DNA of 34,954 nucleotides, from contig CAJWQD010000022.1 of NCBI GenBank assembly GCA_913045135.1, positions 1 through 34,954 of the forward strand, written 5' to 3'. The stretch is from an uncultured Flammeovirgaceae bacterium (lineage in GTDB: Bacteria > Bacteroidota > Bacteroidia > Cytophagales > Cyclobacteriaceae). Under the pieces are notes generated by a model that saw only the letters and a program-made list of their open reading frames with translations, ran no database searches and was not told where the DNA came from. Shown piece after piece: positions 25,111 through 33,993 of this stretch (position 1 is its first letter; each line of letters opens with the position of its first letter). The translations under genes and the position numbers were made by a program.

Positions 25111-26418
25111 ATGGCATCTTTTTTAGTAGAAGGCGGAAATTGTTTGTCAGGGGAGATCACACCACAAGGTGCGAAAAATGAAGCGCTGCAAGTAATTTCT
25201 GCAGTATTATTAACGGATCAAACGGTGCATATCCAAAATATTCCTGATATAAGGGATGTAAAAAGTCTAATTGAGTTATTAATTGACCTTGGTGTTGAGG
25301 TTGAAAAGACAAATATCAACGCATTTAAGTTTACGGCTAGAAATGTTGATTTAGATTATCTAGAGAAGGATCAATTTCTAACGAAAGCCGCTACGTTGAG
25401 AGGATCAATTATGCTTTTAGGCCCTCTTTTGGGTCGATTTGGGACTGGAAAAATGCCGAAACCTGGAGGAGACAAAATTGGTAGACGCAGGGTGGATACC
25501 CATTTCATAGGTTTCAAAAAGTTAGGAGCTACCTTTACCTATGATACGAATGCAGGATTTTATTCAGTAGATGGAGCACATCTCAAAGGGGCTTACATGC
25601 ATTTAGATGAGGCCTCAGTAACTGGAACAGCAAATTTGGTTATGGCTTCTGTGATGGCAAAGGGAGAAACTGTCATTTATAATGCAGCTTGTGAGCCTTA
25701 TTTACAGCAGTTGTGTAATATGCTGGTTAGGATGGGAGCGTTCATTGAAGGCATAGGCTCTAATTTAATTAAAATTCAAGGTGTAAATAGCTTGGGAGGA
25801 ACCGAACATTCTTTACTTCCAGACATGATTGAAATAGGAAGTTTTATCGGCCTGGCTGCGATGACTCAATCAGAAATAACTATTAAAAATGCTAGAATTG
25901 ATCAACTTGGATTGATTCCTTATACTTTCGGAAAGTTGGGTATTGAGTTAATTTTCAAAGAAGATGACATATTTATTCCAGCTAAAGATCATTATGAGAT
26001 TGATTCGTACATCGATGGATCTATTTTAACGGTGTCAGATGCTATTTGGCCAGGATTTACACCAGATTTGTTGAGTATAGTTTTGGTGACGGCCATTCAA
26101 GCGCAGGGTACAGTATTAATACATCAAAAGATGTTTGAAAGCCGATTGTTTTTTGTAGACAAACTTATAGATATGGGGGCTCAAATTATTTTATGTGATC
26201 CTCATAGAGCCACTGTAATTGGTCTAGATCGAAAAGTAGCCTTAAAATCCGTAGCGATGACTTCGCCTGATATCAGAGCTGGAGTATCATTGCTAATTGC
26301 GGCATTATCAGCGCAAGGAGTAAGTGAAATTCATAATATAGAGCAAATCGATAGAGGGTATCAACTTATAGATCAGCGGCTCAATCAACTTGGAGCCAGG
26401 ATTACCAGGAAAGAATAA
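25111..26418 (+). CDS. murA: UDP-N-acetylglucosamine 1-carboxyvinyltransferase
   Basis: 435 residues, EPSP-synthase fold. It transfers enolpyruvate from PEP to UDP-GlcNAc, the first committed step of peptidoglycan synthesis. K22 in GAKNEAL, R126 in IGRRRVD and D319 in FTPDLL match the known active-site residues. The catalytic-loop Cys (Cys115 in E. coli) is Asp121 here (PGGDKIG). The same Cys-to-Asp exchange occurs in mycobacteria and chlamydiae and makes MurA insensitive to fosfomycin. It is last in the pepP-DUF4290-murA run and is followed by a hairpin at 26424-26440. Confidence 0.95.
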   Translation: MASFLVEGGNCLSGEITPQGAKNEALQVISAVLLTDQTVHIQNIPDIRDVKSLIELLIDLGVEVEKTNINAFKFTARNVDLDYLEKDQFLTKAATLRGSIMLLGPLLGRFGTGKMPKPGGDKIGRRRVDTHFIGFKKLGATFTYDTNAGFYSVDGAHLKGAYMHLDEASVTGTANLVMASVMAKGETVIYNAACEPYLQQLCNMLVRMGAFIEGIGSNLIKIQGVNSLGGTEHSLLPDMIEIGSFIGLAAMTQSEITIKNARIDQLGLIPYTFGKLGIELIFKEDDIFIPAKDHYEIDSYIDGSILTVSDAIWPGFTPDLLSIVLVTAIQAQGTVLIHQKMFESRLFFVDKLIDMGAQIILCDPHRATVIGLDRKVALKSVAMTSPDIRAGVSLLIAALSAQGVSEIHNIEQIDRGYQLIDQRLNQLGARITRKE

Positions 26419-26423
26419 ACTTG

Positions 26424-26444
26424 TAAATAGGGGCTATTTATTTT
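26424..26444 (+). terminator. Probable terminator after murA
   Basis: TAAATAG (26424-26430) pairs perfectly with CTATTTA (26434-26440) around GGG, then TTTT (26441-26444). It starts six bases after the murA stop codon. The stem is weak and AT-rich and the U-tract short. A second similar element, CCCAA/TTGGG at 26586-26599 followed by TTTTGTTT, lies further down and could serve as a back-up. Confidence 0.5.
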
Positions 26445-26585
26445 GGTTGTATTATTGGATAATCTTCACTTAGAATATTTCTCAAATTAAAATTAAACAA
26501 AATAATTAATATCTCAGTTTAGTGACTCTGTTGAATTTAAGGGATCTTTTAATTTTCTTTTTTTAGATTTAATTGAGTGTCTTTT

Positions 26586-26607
26586 CCCAATTCTTTGGGT
26601 TTTGTTT
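26586..26607 (+). terminator. Possible second terminator-like hairpin before the small coiled-coil gene
   Basis: CCCAA (26586-26590) pairs with TTGGG (26595-26599) around TTCT and is followed by TTTTGTTT. The five-pair stem is short. It lies about 80 bases ahead of the next start codon, so it could instead act in the leader of that gene. Confidence 0.3.
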
Positions 26608-26685
26608 GACAATTCTATTTTATAGGATTTGATAAGTTAGTCATGAATATTTATCAAAAAATAGAATTAAATTTATGATTAAAAA

Positions 26686-26967
26686 ATGGAAGATCACTCA
26701 AGAGGTAAAATGGAAGAAATTCTCAGGGAACTGGGTCATAAAATAGATATACTGATCAATGAAGCTACATCTTCTTCTAAGGAAGTTCGCAGTGAATTGG
26801 AAAAGACGATTCAATTGCTCAAAATACGAAAGGAAAAGTTAGAAAAAGAATTTAATACCTATTCGGCTCAAAAAAAGTGGCAAACAACTAAGAACCATTT
26901 TGGTAATGCTATTGGAGAACTTAAAAAGGCGGTAGAGGCTCTTTTAAATAAAAATGAGAAAGGTTAA
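26686..26967 (+). CDS. Small helical coiled-coil protein, function unknown
   Basis: 93 residues from the ATG at 26686; an ATG at 26710 would shorten it by eight. The sequence is almost entirely helix-forming, with heptad-like spacing of Leu/Ile (for example LEKTIQLLKIRKEKLEKEF at about 38-56), no signal peptide and no membrane segment. It ends in a short amphipathic helix and a Lys-rich tail. I do not recognise a family. It has its own spacer upstream and overlaps the convergent outer-membrane gene by its stop codon. Confidence 0.6.
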   Translation: MEDHSRGKMEEILRELGHKIDILINEATSSSKEVRSELEKTIQLLKIRKEKLEKEFNTYSAQKKWQTTKNHFGNAIGELKKAVEALLNKNEKG

Positions 26968-28046
26968 AAAGCTTCTTTTACAGAAAAATAAATGGCGGAT
27001 TGTCCATTATGGGTAAAGCCTAAATCAAGTCGAATATTTAAGATTTGCTCCTTCAAAGCCTGAAATCGACCACCAATGCCATAATTTAATTTTAAACTCT
27101 CAATATTGAGCGCTTTTAGATTATCAAAAACATCGCCAACCCCAGCAAAAAGCACACCTCCCAATCGCCAAAATAAATGTTGTCTGCCTTCAATTTGGAC
27201 ATAAAAAGAATGTTGAGCTGTATATAAATTGGTATTATCAATACCTCTCAAATAGTCCTTCCCTCCCAGTTTAGATAATTTATAAAAAGGAATGTTACCT
27301 TGATTAAATTGTGCTGCGAGCTGAAAGGCCAGAATACGTTGATCACTAAAAATTTTTTCATATTGACGATAATCGAAGAAAAAATGTTGATATTTATAAT
27401 CACTTCCAATCATTGATCCATACCAGCGACTACCTATTTGTATGAATTTACCTTTTCGAGGATAAAGTATGTGGTCTCTATCATCAAAGGTGAACCCAAT
27501 ACCAGCTCCCACGGAACGTCCTCCCCTTAGGCCATTTGGATTTTCTTGATTAAGTAGTCCGTTGGCTATAAGATCTTGTAAAACACTATAATCAAAATCA
27601 AATAGGACACCTGCATAGAGTTTGGAAGTAATTTCTTTCATTACAAAACCTTGGGTACTTATGAATTGACGTTTGTACATTTCCTTTATTTTGGGATCAT
27701 TTCTATTGCCTAGTCCATAAAAATAATCTGGATAGTTTGAATATTTAATTTCGGTGTCTAATCGACTATTTTTTTCTGTAAAAAAGCTACCATCAAGTGT
27801 TAAAATAGATTGATTATTTAAGGTATAAATTATTTTAGGACTGATCAAATTAGGGGTGTAACTGTAATGATTACTTTTATTTTTGAGGACCATGAGTGCG
27901 AAGACGCCGAATGAAAGATCCGTTTCAGGTGTATAAGCGATAGCTGGATAAATACCTATGTCTAGGGACTCATGTAATGAATCGATATTTTGTCCCAGAA
28001 GAGAGATAGGAAACAGTAATAAAAACCAAATTGAATTGAGTTGCAT
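26964..28046 (-). CDS. Barrel-only Omp85/BamA-like outer-membrane protein
   Basis: 360 residues. A signal peptide covers about 1-18 (cleavage near LLGQ). The rest is alternating beta strands of a 16-strand-type barrel, with the Omp85 hallmark DDRDHILYPRKGKF at 188-201 and LGGKDYLRG at 260-268, the equivalent of the lid-loop R-G-F/Y motif. No POTRA domain is present, since the barrel begins at about residue 30. Such short surface-antigen-type proteins are common in Bacteroidota and their cargo is unknown. It is 142 bases downstream of the acyltransferase gene on the same strand. Confidence 0.82.
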   Translation of the reverse strand: MQLNSIWFLLLFPISLLGQNIDSLHESLDIGIYPAIAYTPETDLSFGVFALMVLKNKSNHYSYTPNLISPKIIYTLNNQSILTLDGSFFTEKNSRLDTEIKYSNYPDYFYGLGNRNDPKIKEMYKRQFISTQGFVMKEITSKLYAGVLFDFDYSVLQDLIANGLLNQENPNGLRGGRSVGAGIGFTFDDRDHILYPRKGKFIQIGSRWYGSMIGSDYKYQHFFFDYRQYEKIFSDQRILAFQLAAQFNQGNIPFYKLSKLGGKDYLRGIDNTNLYTAQHSFYVQIEGRQHLFWRLGGVLFAGVGDVFDNLKALNIESLKLNYGIGGRFQALKEQILNIRLDLGFTHNGQSAIYFSVKEAF

Positions 28047-28188
28047 TACTAATAAGGAAAAACCATTATGCGATTTTTTTGAAATTGAGATATAAATATG
28101 TTTTTTTAATTATTCAAAAGAAATAAATTTTGGATGTACGTAATTTCCATAATTCTATCTACAAAAGATTTCCTATTACAGTTAAAGA

Positions 28189-28827
28189 TTAAGGTTTTAT
28201 TTTAGAAGCAGGGTTACCAAAAACAGTCTCTTTTTTCGGAACGTTTGCAATAACTACTGATCCAGCACCTATTCGAGCACCTTCACCAATGGAGATCCCT
28301 GCGATGATCACAACTCCTGAACCAATAAATGTTTTTTTCTCAATAATAGCACCCGCATTAATAATTGATCCGGCACCTATTTGGACAAAATCGCCTACGA
28401 CAACATCTTGTTCTATAATTACACTTGAATGAATGATACAATGTTTACCAATGGCACTTCCAGACCCGATGATGCTGCCGGAATTGATAAAATTCCCATG
28501 GCCCATATCAGCGGACTTAACGATAAGTGCTTTGTTATGAATAGCATTTATGGGCATGATTTTTCTTGATTTAATTAGCATCTCAGTCAAATGGGTACGT
28601 ATTTTGTAATCATCATACGCAATGAAAGCTTCACATTTTTTACCTATCAATTTAATAAATCTATGATCATCTGTTAGTCCTAATACAGGAACGTCATTTA
28701 TTATCTTTTGATGGGTAGATTTGTCATCATCTAAAAAACCATATACTGTAATCTGGTTGCTTTGAAATATTTCAAGTACACTTTTCGCAATTCCCTTGGC
28801 TCCAAATATGATTACAGGTTTTTCCAT
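28189..28827 (-). CDS. NeuD/PglD-like hexapeptide acyltransferase with altered active site
   Basis: 212 residues. A small Rossmann-like N-terminal domain (about 1-90, IIFGAKGIAKSV) is followed by a left-handed parallel beta-helix of hexapeptide repeats (about 100-205) ending in VFGNPASKI. This is the layout of NeuD/PglD sugar acetyltransferases, which use acetyl-CoA. In that family the coil segment reads E/D-H-D-C-x-I-G-D-x-V-H-I; here both histidines are Gln (Q140 and Q149). The protein may therefore belong to a distinct subfamily or use another base, for example H133. It lies 112 bases downstream of pyrF. Confidence 0.8.
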   Translation of the reverse strand: MEKPVIIFGAKGIAKSVLEIFQSNQITVYGFLDDDKSTHQKIINDVPVLGLTDDHRFIKLIGKKCEAFIAYDDYKIRTHLTEMLIKSRKIMPINAIHNKALIVKSADMGHGNFINSGSIIGSGSAIGKHCIIHSSVIIEQDVVVGDFVQIGAGSIINAGAIIEKKTFIGSGVVIIAGISIGEGARIGAGSVVIANVPKKETVFGNPASKIKP

Positions 28828-28939
28828 TTCTCTTAATTATTTATCCAAAATTAATCACTACTTAATTTTAATGAAAGTGATAAAATATTTGATTTTTTTG
28901 AAAGAGATGACATATCAATTTGTTACGACATCAAAAAAA

Positions 28940-29773
28940 TTAAAGCGACCATTTTTCATATTTTTGAATGGCTGTAGCCATTTTATCTTGTAGTTCAGCA
29001 GCAGCCAAACCTGCATGATACGCAAAATTAACGGTACTGTCCGCATAAATGATACTTCTGGCTGAATTAATAAGTAGGCCTCCAAAATTGTTCATTGCAT
29101 ATTTGCAAACCAAGTCCAAATCACCACCTTGTACACCTACACCAGGGATTAATAAAAAATGATCAGGGATAATTTTTCTTATTTGGGCTAAGGTGTTCAC
29201 TCTAGTTGCTCCTATAACGTACATTAAATTTTGATCGGAACCCCACTTGGAACTGATTTCAATGACTTTTTCATAAATTTTTTGACCTCCACTATTTTCG
29301 ATCATTAATTCCTGAAAATCTAGTGCACCGATATTTGAAGTTGATGCCAATAAGATAGCCCACTTATCTTTGTGATTTAAAAATGGAATCACTGAATCAT
29401 ACCCCATGTAGGGAGCAAGAGTAATCGCATCAAATGACATTTTTTTAAAAAATGCTTCTGCATATTTATTAGAGGTATTCCCGATATCACCTCGTTTGGC
29501 ATCAGCGATGGTAAATATTTCTTGAGGGATATATTCTATTGTTTTTTTTAAAGCTTCCCAGCCTTGAATACCCAAAGATTCATAAAAGGCAATGTTAGGC
29601 TTATAGGCTATTGCATAGGGGAGGGTTGCATCAATAATGGCTTTATTGAATTCAAAAATCGGATCCTCCGTCTCAAGAAGATGTTTGGGGATTTTATCTA
29701 AATCCGGGTCTAAACCTACACAAAGGAAAGATTTTTTACTTTTAATGTGGTCAAATAGTTGTTTTTTATTCAT
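28940..29773 (-). CDS. pyrF: Orotidine-5'-phosphate decarboxylase (type 2)
   Basis: 277 residues, the longer type 2 form. LDPD at 21-24 and the catalytic cluster D91-A-K93-R-G-D96 followed by IGNTS are present, as are PNIAFYE and a phosphate-binding GVGVQGGD motif near the C-terminus. It performs the last step of UMP synthesis by decarboxylating OMP in the cytoplasm. It begins 17 bases after lolA, in the same series as pyrD. Confidence 0.94.
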   Translation of the reverse strand: MNKKQLFDHIKSKKSFLCVGLDPDLDKIPKHLLETEDPIFEFNKAIIDATLPYAIAYKPNIAFYESLGIQGWEALKKTIEYIPQEIFTIADAKRGDIGNTSNKYAEAFFKKMSFDAITLAPYMGYDSVIPFLNHKDKWAILLASTSNIGALDFQELMIENSGGQKIYEKVIEISSKWGSDQNLMYVIGATRVNTLAQIRKIIPDHFLLIPGVGVQGGDLDLVCKYAMNNFGGLLINSARSIIYADSTVNFAYHAGLAAAELQDKMATAIQKYEKWSL

Positions 29774-29790
29774 AGACCTAATAATTATGA

Positions 29791-30423
29791 TTATCTGAAG
29801 TCTATGATTTCTACTTCTGGATACTGTGCAAGATCAAATGTGAAAAAATCATCTGTAAGGTCTGAGCGATTTATGAGTTTTGTAATGTTATAATTATACT
29901 GATTCCCTGACTCTTCAAAAATTCTAAAACTCTTTAAGTCATATTCATTGGTAATAACCATGCGTATCTTATAAAAGGCTTCGACTCCTCTTTCAATTGG
30001 TTCCAAATCAATTATCCAATTCCCCTGCTTATCTGGAAGATTTAATCCATATTTATATCCTTCTTTGTAGAGATCCCAAATATTGGTTAAGGAGATATCT
30101 TGTTCCTCTTTATCATAAGTGCTGACTGTTACTTCCATAATCTCTTCGCTATAAGACCAAAGGTCTTGACCATCATTGAAAATTGTTTGTCCAGCAATCT
30201 CAAGTTTGTATTTATCTCCCTTGACATAAATGGTACCTGAAATTGATTCATTGACGATAGACATTTCATTGATAAGATTTTGTTCAAAAGTGGACATGAA
30301 GGCTGATTTGGATTTGTATTTCGTACTCATGCTCTCAAGTATTAACTCTGCCTCGGGATCAAATTGTGCAGAGCTGCTGAATGTCACTATAACAAAAATC
30401 AATTTTAAACATATTTTTTTCAT
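29791..30423 (-). CDS. lolA: Outer-membrane lipoprotein carrier protein LolA
   Basis: 210 residues with a signal peptide (about 1-19, cleavage near SSAQ). The mature part has the LolA half-barrel: FMSTFEQN near 42-49, SGTIYVKGDKYKLEI, and NDGQDLWSYSE. It would carry lipoproteins across the periplasm from LolCDE. The ftsK-lolA order also occurs in enterobacteria and is usual in Bacteroidota. It starts 31 bases after ftsK. Confidence 0.88.
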   Translation of the reverse strand: MKKICLKLIFVIVTFSSSAQFDPEAELILESMSTKYKSKSAFMSTFEQNLINEMSIVNESISGTIYVKGDKYKLEIAGQTIFNDGQDLWSYSEEIMEVTVSTYDKEEQDISLTNIWDLYKEGYKYGLNLPDKQGNWIIDLEPIERGVEAFYKIRMVITNEYDLKSFRIFEESGNQYNYNITKLINRSDLTDDFFTFDLAQYPEVEIIDFR

Positions 30424-30454
30424 ATCTTAGTATTTTGTCTACATAATAAATTCA

Positions 30455-32926
30455 TCATTTATTTAATTCAGCTAATTTTTCCTCTAAACTATACTGATCG
30501 TTGATCAATACTTCTCGGGCTTTACTTCCTTCAAAAGGGCCAACGATTCCGGCCGCTTCTAATTGATCAATGATTCTACCCGCTCGGTTGTATCCTAATT
30601 TCATTTTTCTTTGAATTAGAGAAGTACTTCCTTGTTGATGTGATACAATAAGTCTCGCGGCATCATCAAACATAACATCTTTATCTGAAAGATCAGTATT
30701 GACACTCGAACCACTTTCCTCTCCTAGGTATTCAGGTAGCATATATGCTGAGTTGTATCCATTCTGTTCACCTATGAAATTGCATATATTTTCAACTTCA
30801 GGTGTATCTAAGAAGGCACATTGTAAACGGATCATATCTGACCCTAAAGAGAGTAGCATATCACCCATACCTACAAGTTGTTCTGCACCACCTGCATCTA
30901 ATATGGTTCTAGAATCAATTTTTGAGGTAACCCTGAAAGAAAGTCTGGCGGGGAAGTTCGCTTTTATTATCCCAGTAATTACATTTACGGAGGGTCTTTG
31001 AGTAGCTACAATGAGGTGAATACCAATTGCCCTAGCTAACTGAGCAAGTCGAGCAATTGGCATTTCTACTTCTTTTCCTGCAGTCATCATAAGGTCAGCA
31101 AGCTCATCAATGACTAAAATGATGTAGGGTAAATATTTATGTCCTTTTTTAGGATTGAGTCGCCGATTAACAAACTTTCTATTGTATTCTTTTAGATTTC
31201 TGCATCCAGCCTCTTTAAGTAAATCATATCTAGTGTCCATTTCAATACACAAAGAATTTAAGGTATTAACTACTTTGGTTGTATCAGTGATAATGGCCTC
31301 ATCTGTTTCTGGTAATTTAGCCAAAAAATGTTTTTCAATTTTATTGAATAAGGTTAATTCTACTTTTTTGGGATCTACTAAGACGAACTTCAATTGAGAG
31401 GGATGCTTTTTGTAAATGAGTGAGGCTAATATGATATTTAAACCTACTGATTTTCCTTGCCCTGTGGCTCCAGCCATAAGTAAGTGGGGCATTTTGGATA
31501 GGTCCGTAACAAAAACCTCATTTGATATAGTTTTGCCCAAAACAATGGGCAATTCATAATCAGACTTTAAGAATTTTTCTGTGGTAATAACTGATTTTGC
31601 ACTGACCATTTCTGGATTTTTATTGGGGACTTCAATACCAATGGTTCCTTTTCCTGGGATTGGTGCGATAATGCGTATGCCCAAAGCAGACAGGCTGAGC
31701 GCAATATCGTCTTCAAGGTTTTTTATCTTAGATATTTTTACACCTGCTTCTGGAACAATTTCATAAAGAGTTACGGTTGGTCCTATAGTTGCTTTAATAC
31801 TTGAAATAGCTATCTTAAAATTAATGAGCGTACTTAATATATTGTCTTTATTTGACTCTAACTCTTCCTTACTTACTCTAACATCTTTTTTAGGATATTC
31901 TGTTAATAGGTTAATTGTGGGATATTGATATTTCGGTAAATCTAAAGTGGGGTCATAGTTTTCAGGTTGATGGGCTTTTTTTTCTGCTTTTGGAGTTGAG
32001 TTCACCTCTAATGCTATGGAATTTGTTTCCACCGCTTCGATTTCTTTTTTTTCTGGTTCAACGATAAGATCAAGAGCTGACGTATTGAGATGCTCTTTTT
32101 TTGATGTATTCCCTACACTTAGTTCTATTGCTTTTGCATCATTTTGCGGTATTACTTTGGTCTTTTCTTCAGCCTTTAATTTGTCTTCGAGTGCTACTTC
32201 TTCTTTTACTTTAGCAATGACAGATTTCATCTTCTCATCTGTTTTTATGACAGACTTTTCTTTAATTTTCAAATTACCTAAAGATGATAACCAGAAGGCG
32301 CGCACATCATCTAGATATCTTACCACTCTATCAAGCTGTTTAATATTGAAAAAATAGATGTTAAAAGTAACTAACAATAATAGAATTAAAAATCCAGAGC
32401 CCCAACCTAATAGACTATCCATAAACCAGGCCATTTCATAGCCAATTCCACCACAGAGGAATCCCATAGTTTCTGAGGCATTAAAATTTATAACGATGTA
32501 ACCAAGTAGCAACGTCAGCCAGATTAAATAGAAGATAGTAAAAATAAAAAATTTTTGAATTTTGAATATTTCATTATAACCCAAAGCTTTAGTACCTAAT
32601 TTGAATAGGAAAAAGGGAATAAGAAATGCTCCCAAACCAAACCAGTGGAAAATAAAATAATGAGCTGCTAATGCACCCATTACTCCAAATAAGTTGGCAA
32701 CTTCTTTCCCAGATTCATTTATGGAGACGTCTAAAAAAGCAGATACTACGCTTTGATCAGCAGGGCCATGGCTGAGGTAAGATAAAAAGGCCAACAGTAA
32801 GAAAAAACTCGTAAATAAGAAGGTAATTCCCAAAATAATTTTAACCTTCTTATCTGAAAAAAATGAAATTTTCAGTTTGAAGGATTTCTTCTCTTTTGGG
32901 TTAGATTTAAAGCTATTGCTTCGCAT
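30455..32926 (-). CDS. ftsK: DNA translocase FtsK
   Basis: 823 residues. Four hydrophobic segments lie in the first ~195 residues (about 29-52, 79-108, 122-146, 173-192), then a charged Lys/Glu-rich linker at about 220-330. The motor follows: alpha/beta domains with Walker A GATGQGKS at 486-493 and Walker B ILVIDELADLM. The C-terminal gamma winged helix includes RKMKLGYNRAGRIIDQLE and recognises polar sequences on the chromosome. It pumps DNA through the septum and activates XerCD at dif. It lies in the same apparent operon as xerD, 29 bases after pyrD. Confidence 0.95.
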   Translation of the reverse strand: MRSNSFKSNPKEKKSFKLKISFFSDKKVKIILGITFLFTSFFLLLAFLSYLSHGPADQSVVSAFLDVSINESGKEVANLFGVMGALAAHYFIFHWFGLGAFLIPFFLFKLGTKALGYNEIFKIQKFFIFTIFYLIWLTLLLGYIVINFNASETMGFLCGGIGYEMAWFMDSLLGWGSGFLILLLLVTFNIYFFNIKQLDRVVRYLDDVRAFWLSSLGNLKIKEKSVIKTDEKMKSVIAKVKEEVALEDKLKAEEKTKVIPQNDAKAIELSVGNTSKKEHLNTSALDLIVEPEKKEIEAVETNSIALEVNSTPKAEKKAHQPENYDPTLDLPKYQYPTINLLTEYPKKDVRVSKEELESNKDNILSTLINFKIAISSIKATIGPTVTLYEIVPEAGVKISKIKNLEDDIALSLSALGIRIIAPIPGKGTIGIEVPNKNPEMVSAKSVITTEKFLKSDYELPIVLGKTISNEVFVTDLSKMPHLLMAGATGQGKSVGLNIILASLIYKKHPSQLKFVLVDPKKVELTLFNKIEKHFLAKLPETDEAIITDTTKVVNTLNSLCIEMDTRYDLLKEAGCRNLKEYNRKFVNRRLNPKKGHKYLPYIILVIDELADLMMTAGKEVEMPIARLAQLARAIGIHLIVATQRPSVNVITGIIKANFPARLSFRVTSKIDSRTILDAGGAEQLVGMGDMLLSLGSDMIRLQCAFLDTPEVENICNFIGEQNGYNSAYMLPEYLGEESGSSVNTDLSDKDVMFDDAARLIVSHQQGSTSLIQRKMKLGYNRAGRIIDQLEAAGIVGPFEGSKAREVLINDQYSLEEKLAELNK

Positions 32927-32955
32927 AGATCAATTCACAAACAAAAATAAGGCAT

Positions 32956-33993
32956 TTAGTTGTCATGCCCTATTTTGATTAAGGCTTCATTTATTTTTTT
33001 AATTAATAATGGGCCTTTGAATACAAAACCAGAATAAATTTGAATCATATTTGCTCCCGCATCTATCTTTTCTAATGCTTTGCTCACATCTCCGATACCT
33101 CCGACTCCGATGATAGGTATTTTTTTGTTTTTTGACCTTAGGAATTTAATTACTTCAGTTGATCGATCGGCTAAGGGCAAGCCACTTAATCCGCCTAAAC
33201 CTATTTTTTTAATCGATTCAGGGGGTTCCTTCAAAGCGTCTCTCGATAGGGTGGTATTAGTAGCGATAAGTCCATCCAATTGAGTATCATCACAAATCTT
33301 TAAAATATCAATAAGCTGATCATCACTTAAATCAGGTGCAATTTTGAGGAGCAATGGTTTAGGTATTTTTTTCAATTTATTTCTCTCCTGTACAGCTTTT
33401 ATAAGTGCAGTTAATGGTTTTTTATCTTGTAATTCACGCAAATTAGGAGTGTTGGGAGAACTCACGTTAATTACAAAATAATCAACATAATCAAATAATT
33501 CCTCAAAGCAAGCGATGTAATCGGCAGCAGCTTTTTCGTTCGGGGTATTTTTATTTTTCCCAATATTGCCTCCTATGATCAAATTTTTGGGTCGATTTTT
33601 TAATTTTTTAATAACTGACTTTACACCCTTATTGTTAAATCCCATACGATTGATGATGGCCTCATCAGCAATAAGTCTAAATAATCGTGGCTTCGGGTTT
33701 CCTTCTTGGGGTAAAGGGGTTACAGTTCCAATTTCAATGAAGCCGAATCCAAAACAAGATAATTCATCTAAATAATTAGCATTTTTATCAAACCCAGCAG
33801 CTAATCCTACGGGATTGGGGAATGTTATTCCCCATAATTTCTTCTCGATTTTTTTTGAATTTACCTTGAAGAGGTACAACATAATATTTTTGATACCGGG
33901 AATTTTGAAGCTCAACTTAAGTAAGTTCATCGTTAATGAATGAGCTTTTTCGGCTGAAAGAAGAAATAAGGTTTTTTTAAGTAGTGTGTACAT
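32956..33993 (-). CDS. pyrD: Dihydroorotate dehydrogenase (quinone), class 2
   Basis: 345 residues. The N-terminal helical extension (about 1-45) is the quinone-tunnel and membrane-association part of class 2 enzymes. The FMN barrel follows, with NPVGLAAGFDKN at 60-71 and NVSSPNTPNLRELQ at 176-189 containing the catalytic Ser. GVGGI and IYSG mark the phosphate-binding end. It oxidises dihydroorotate and passes electrons to the membrane quinone. Its ATG shares one base with the xerD stop (TAATG), suggesting coupled translation. Confidence 0.95.
   Translation of the reverse strand: MYTLLKKTLFLLSAEKAHSLTMNLLKLSFKIPGIKNIMLYLFKVNSKKIEKKLWGITFPNPVGLAAGFDKNANYLDELSCFGFGFIEIGTVTPLPQEGNPKPRLFRLIADEAIINRMGFNNKGVKSVIKKLKNRPKNLIIGGNIGKNKNTPNEKAAADYIACFEELFDYVDYFVINVSSPNTPNLRELQDKKPLTALIKAVQERNKLKKIPKPLLLKIAPDLSDDQLIDILKICDDTQLDGLIATNTTLSRDALKEPPESIKKIGLGGLSGLPLADRSTEVIKFLRSKNKKIPIIGVGGIGDVSKALEKIDAGANMIQIYSGFVFKGPLLIKKINEALIKIGHDN

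Noticed and set aside
30699-32357. Plus-strand open frames of 60-113 residues inside ftsK
   Set aside because: They are antisense shadows; the minus-strand FtsK with all its motifs explains the region.
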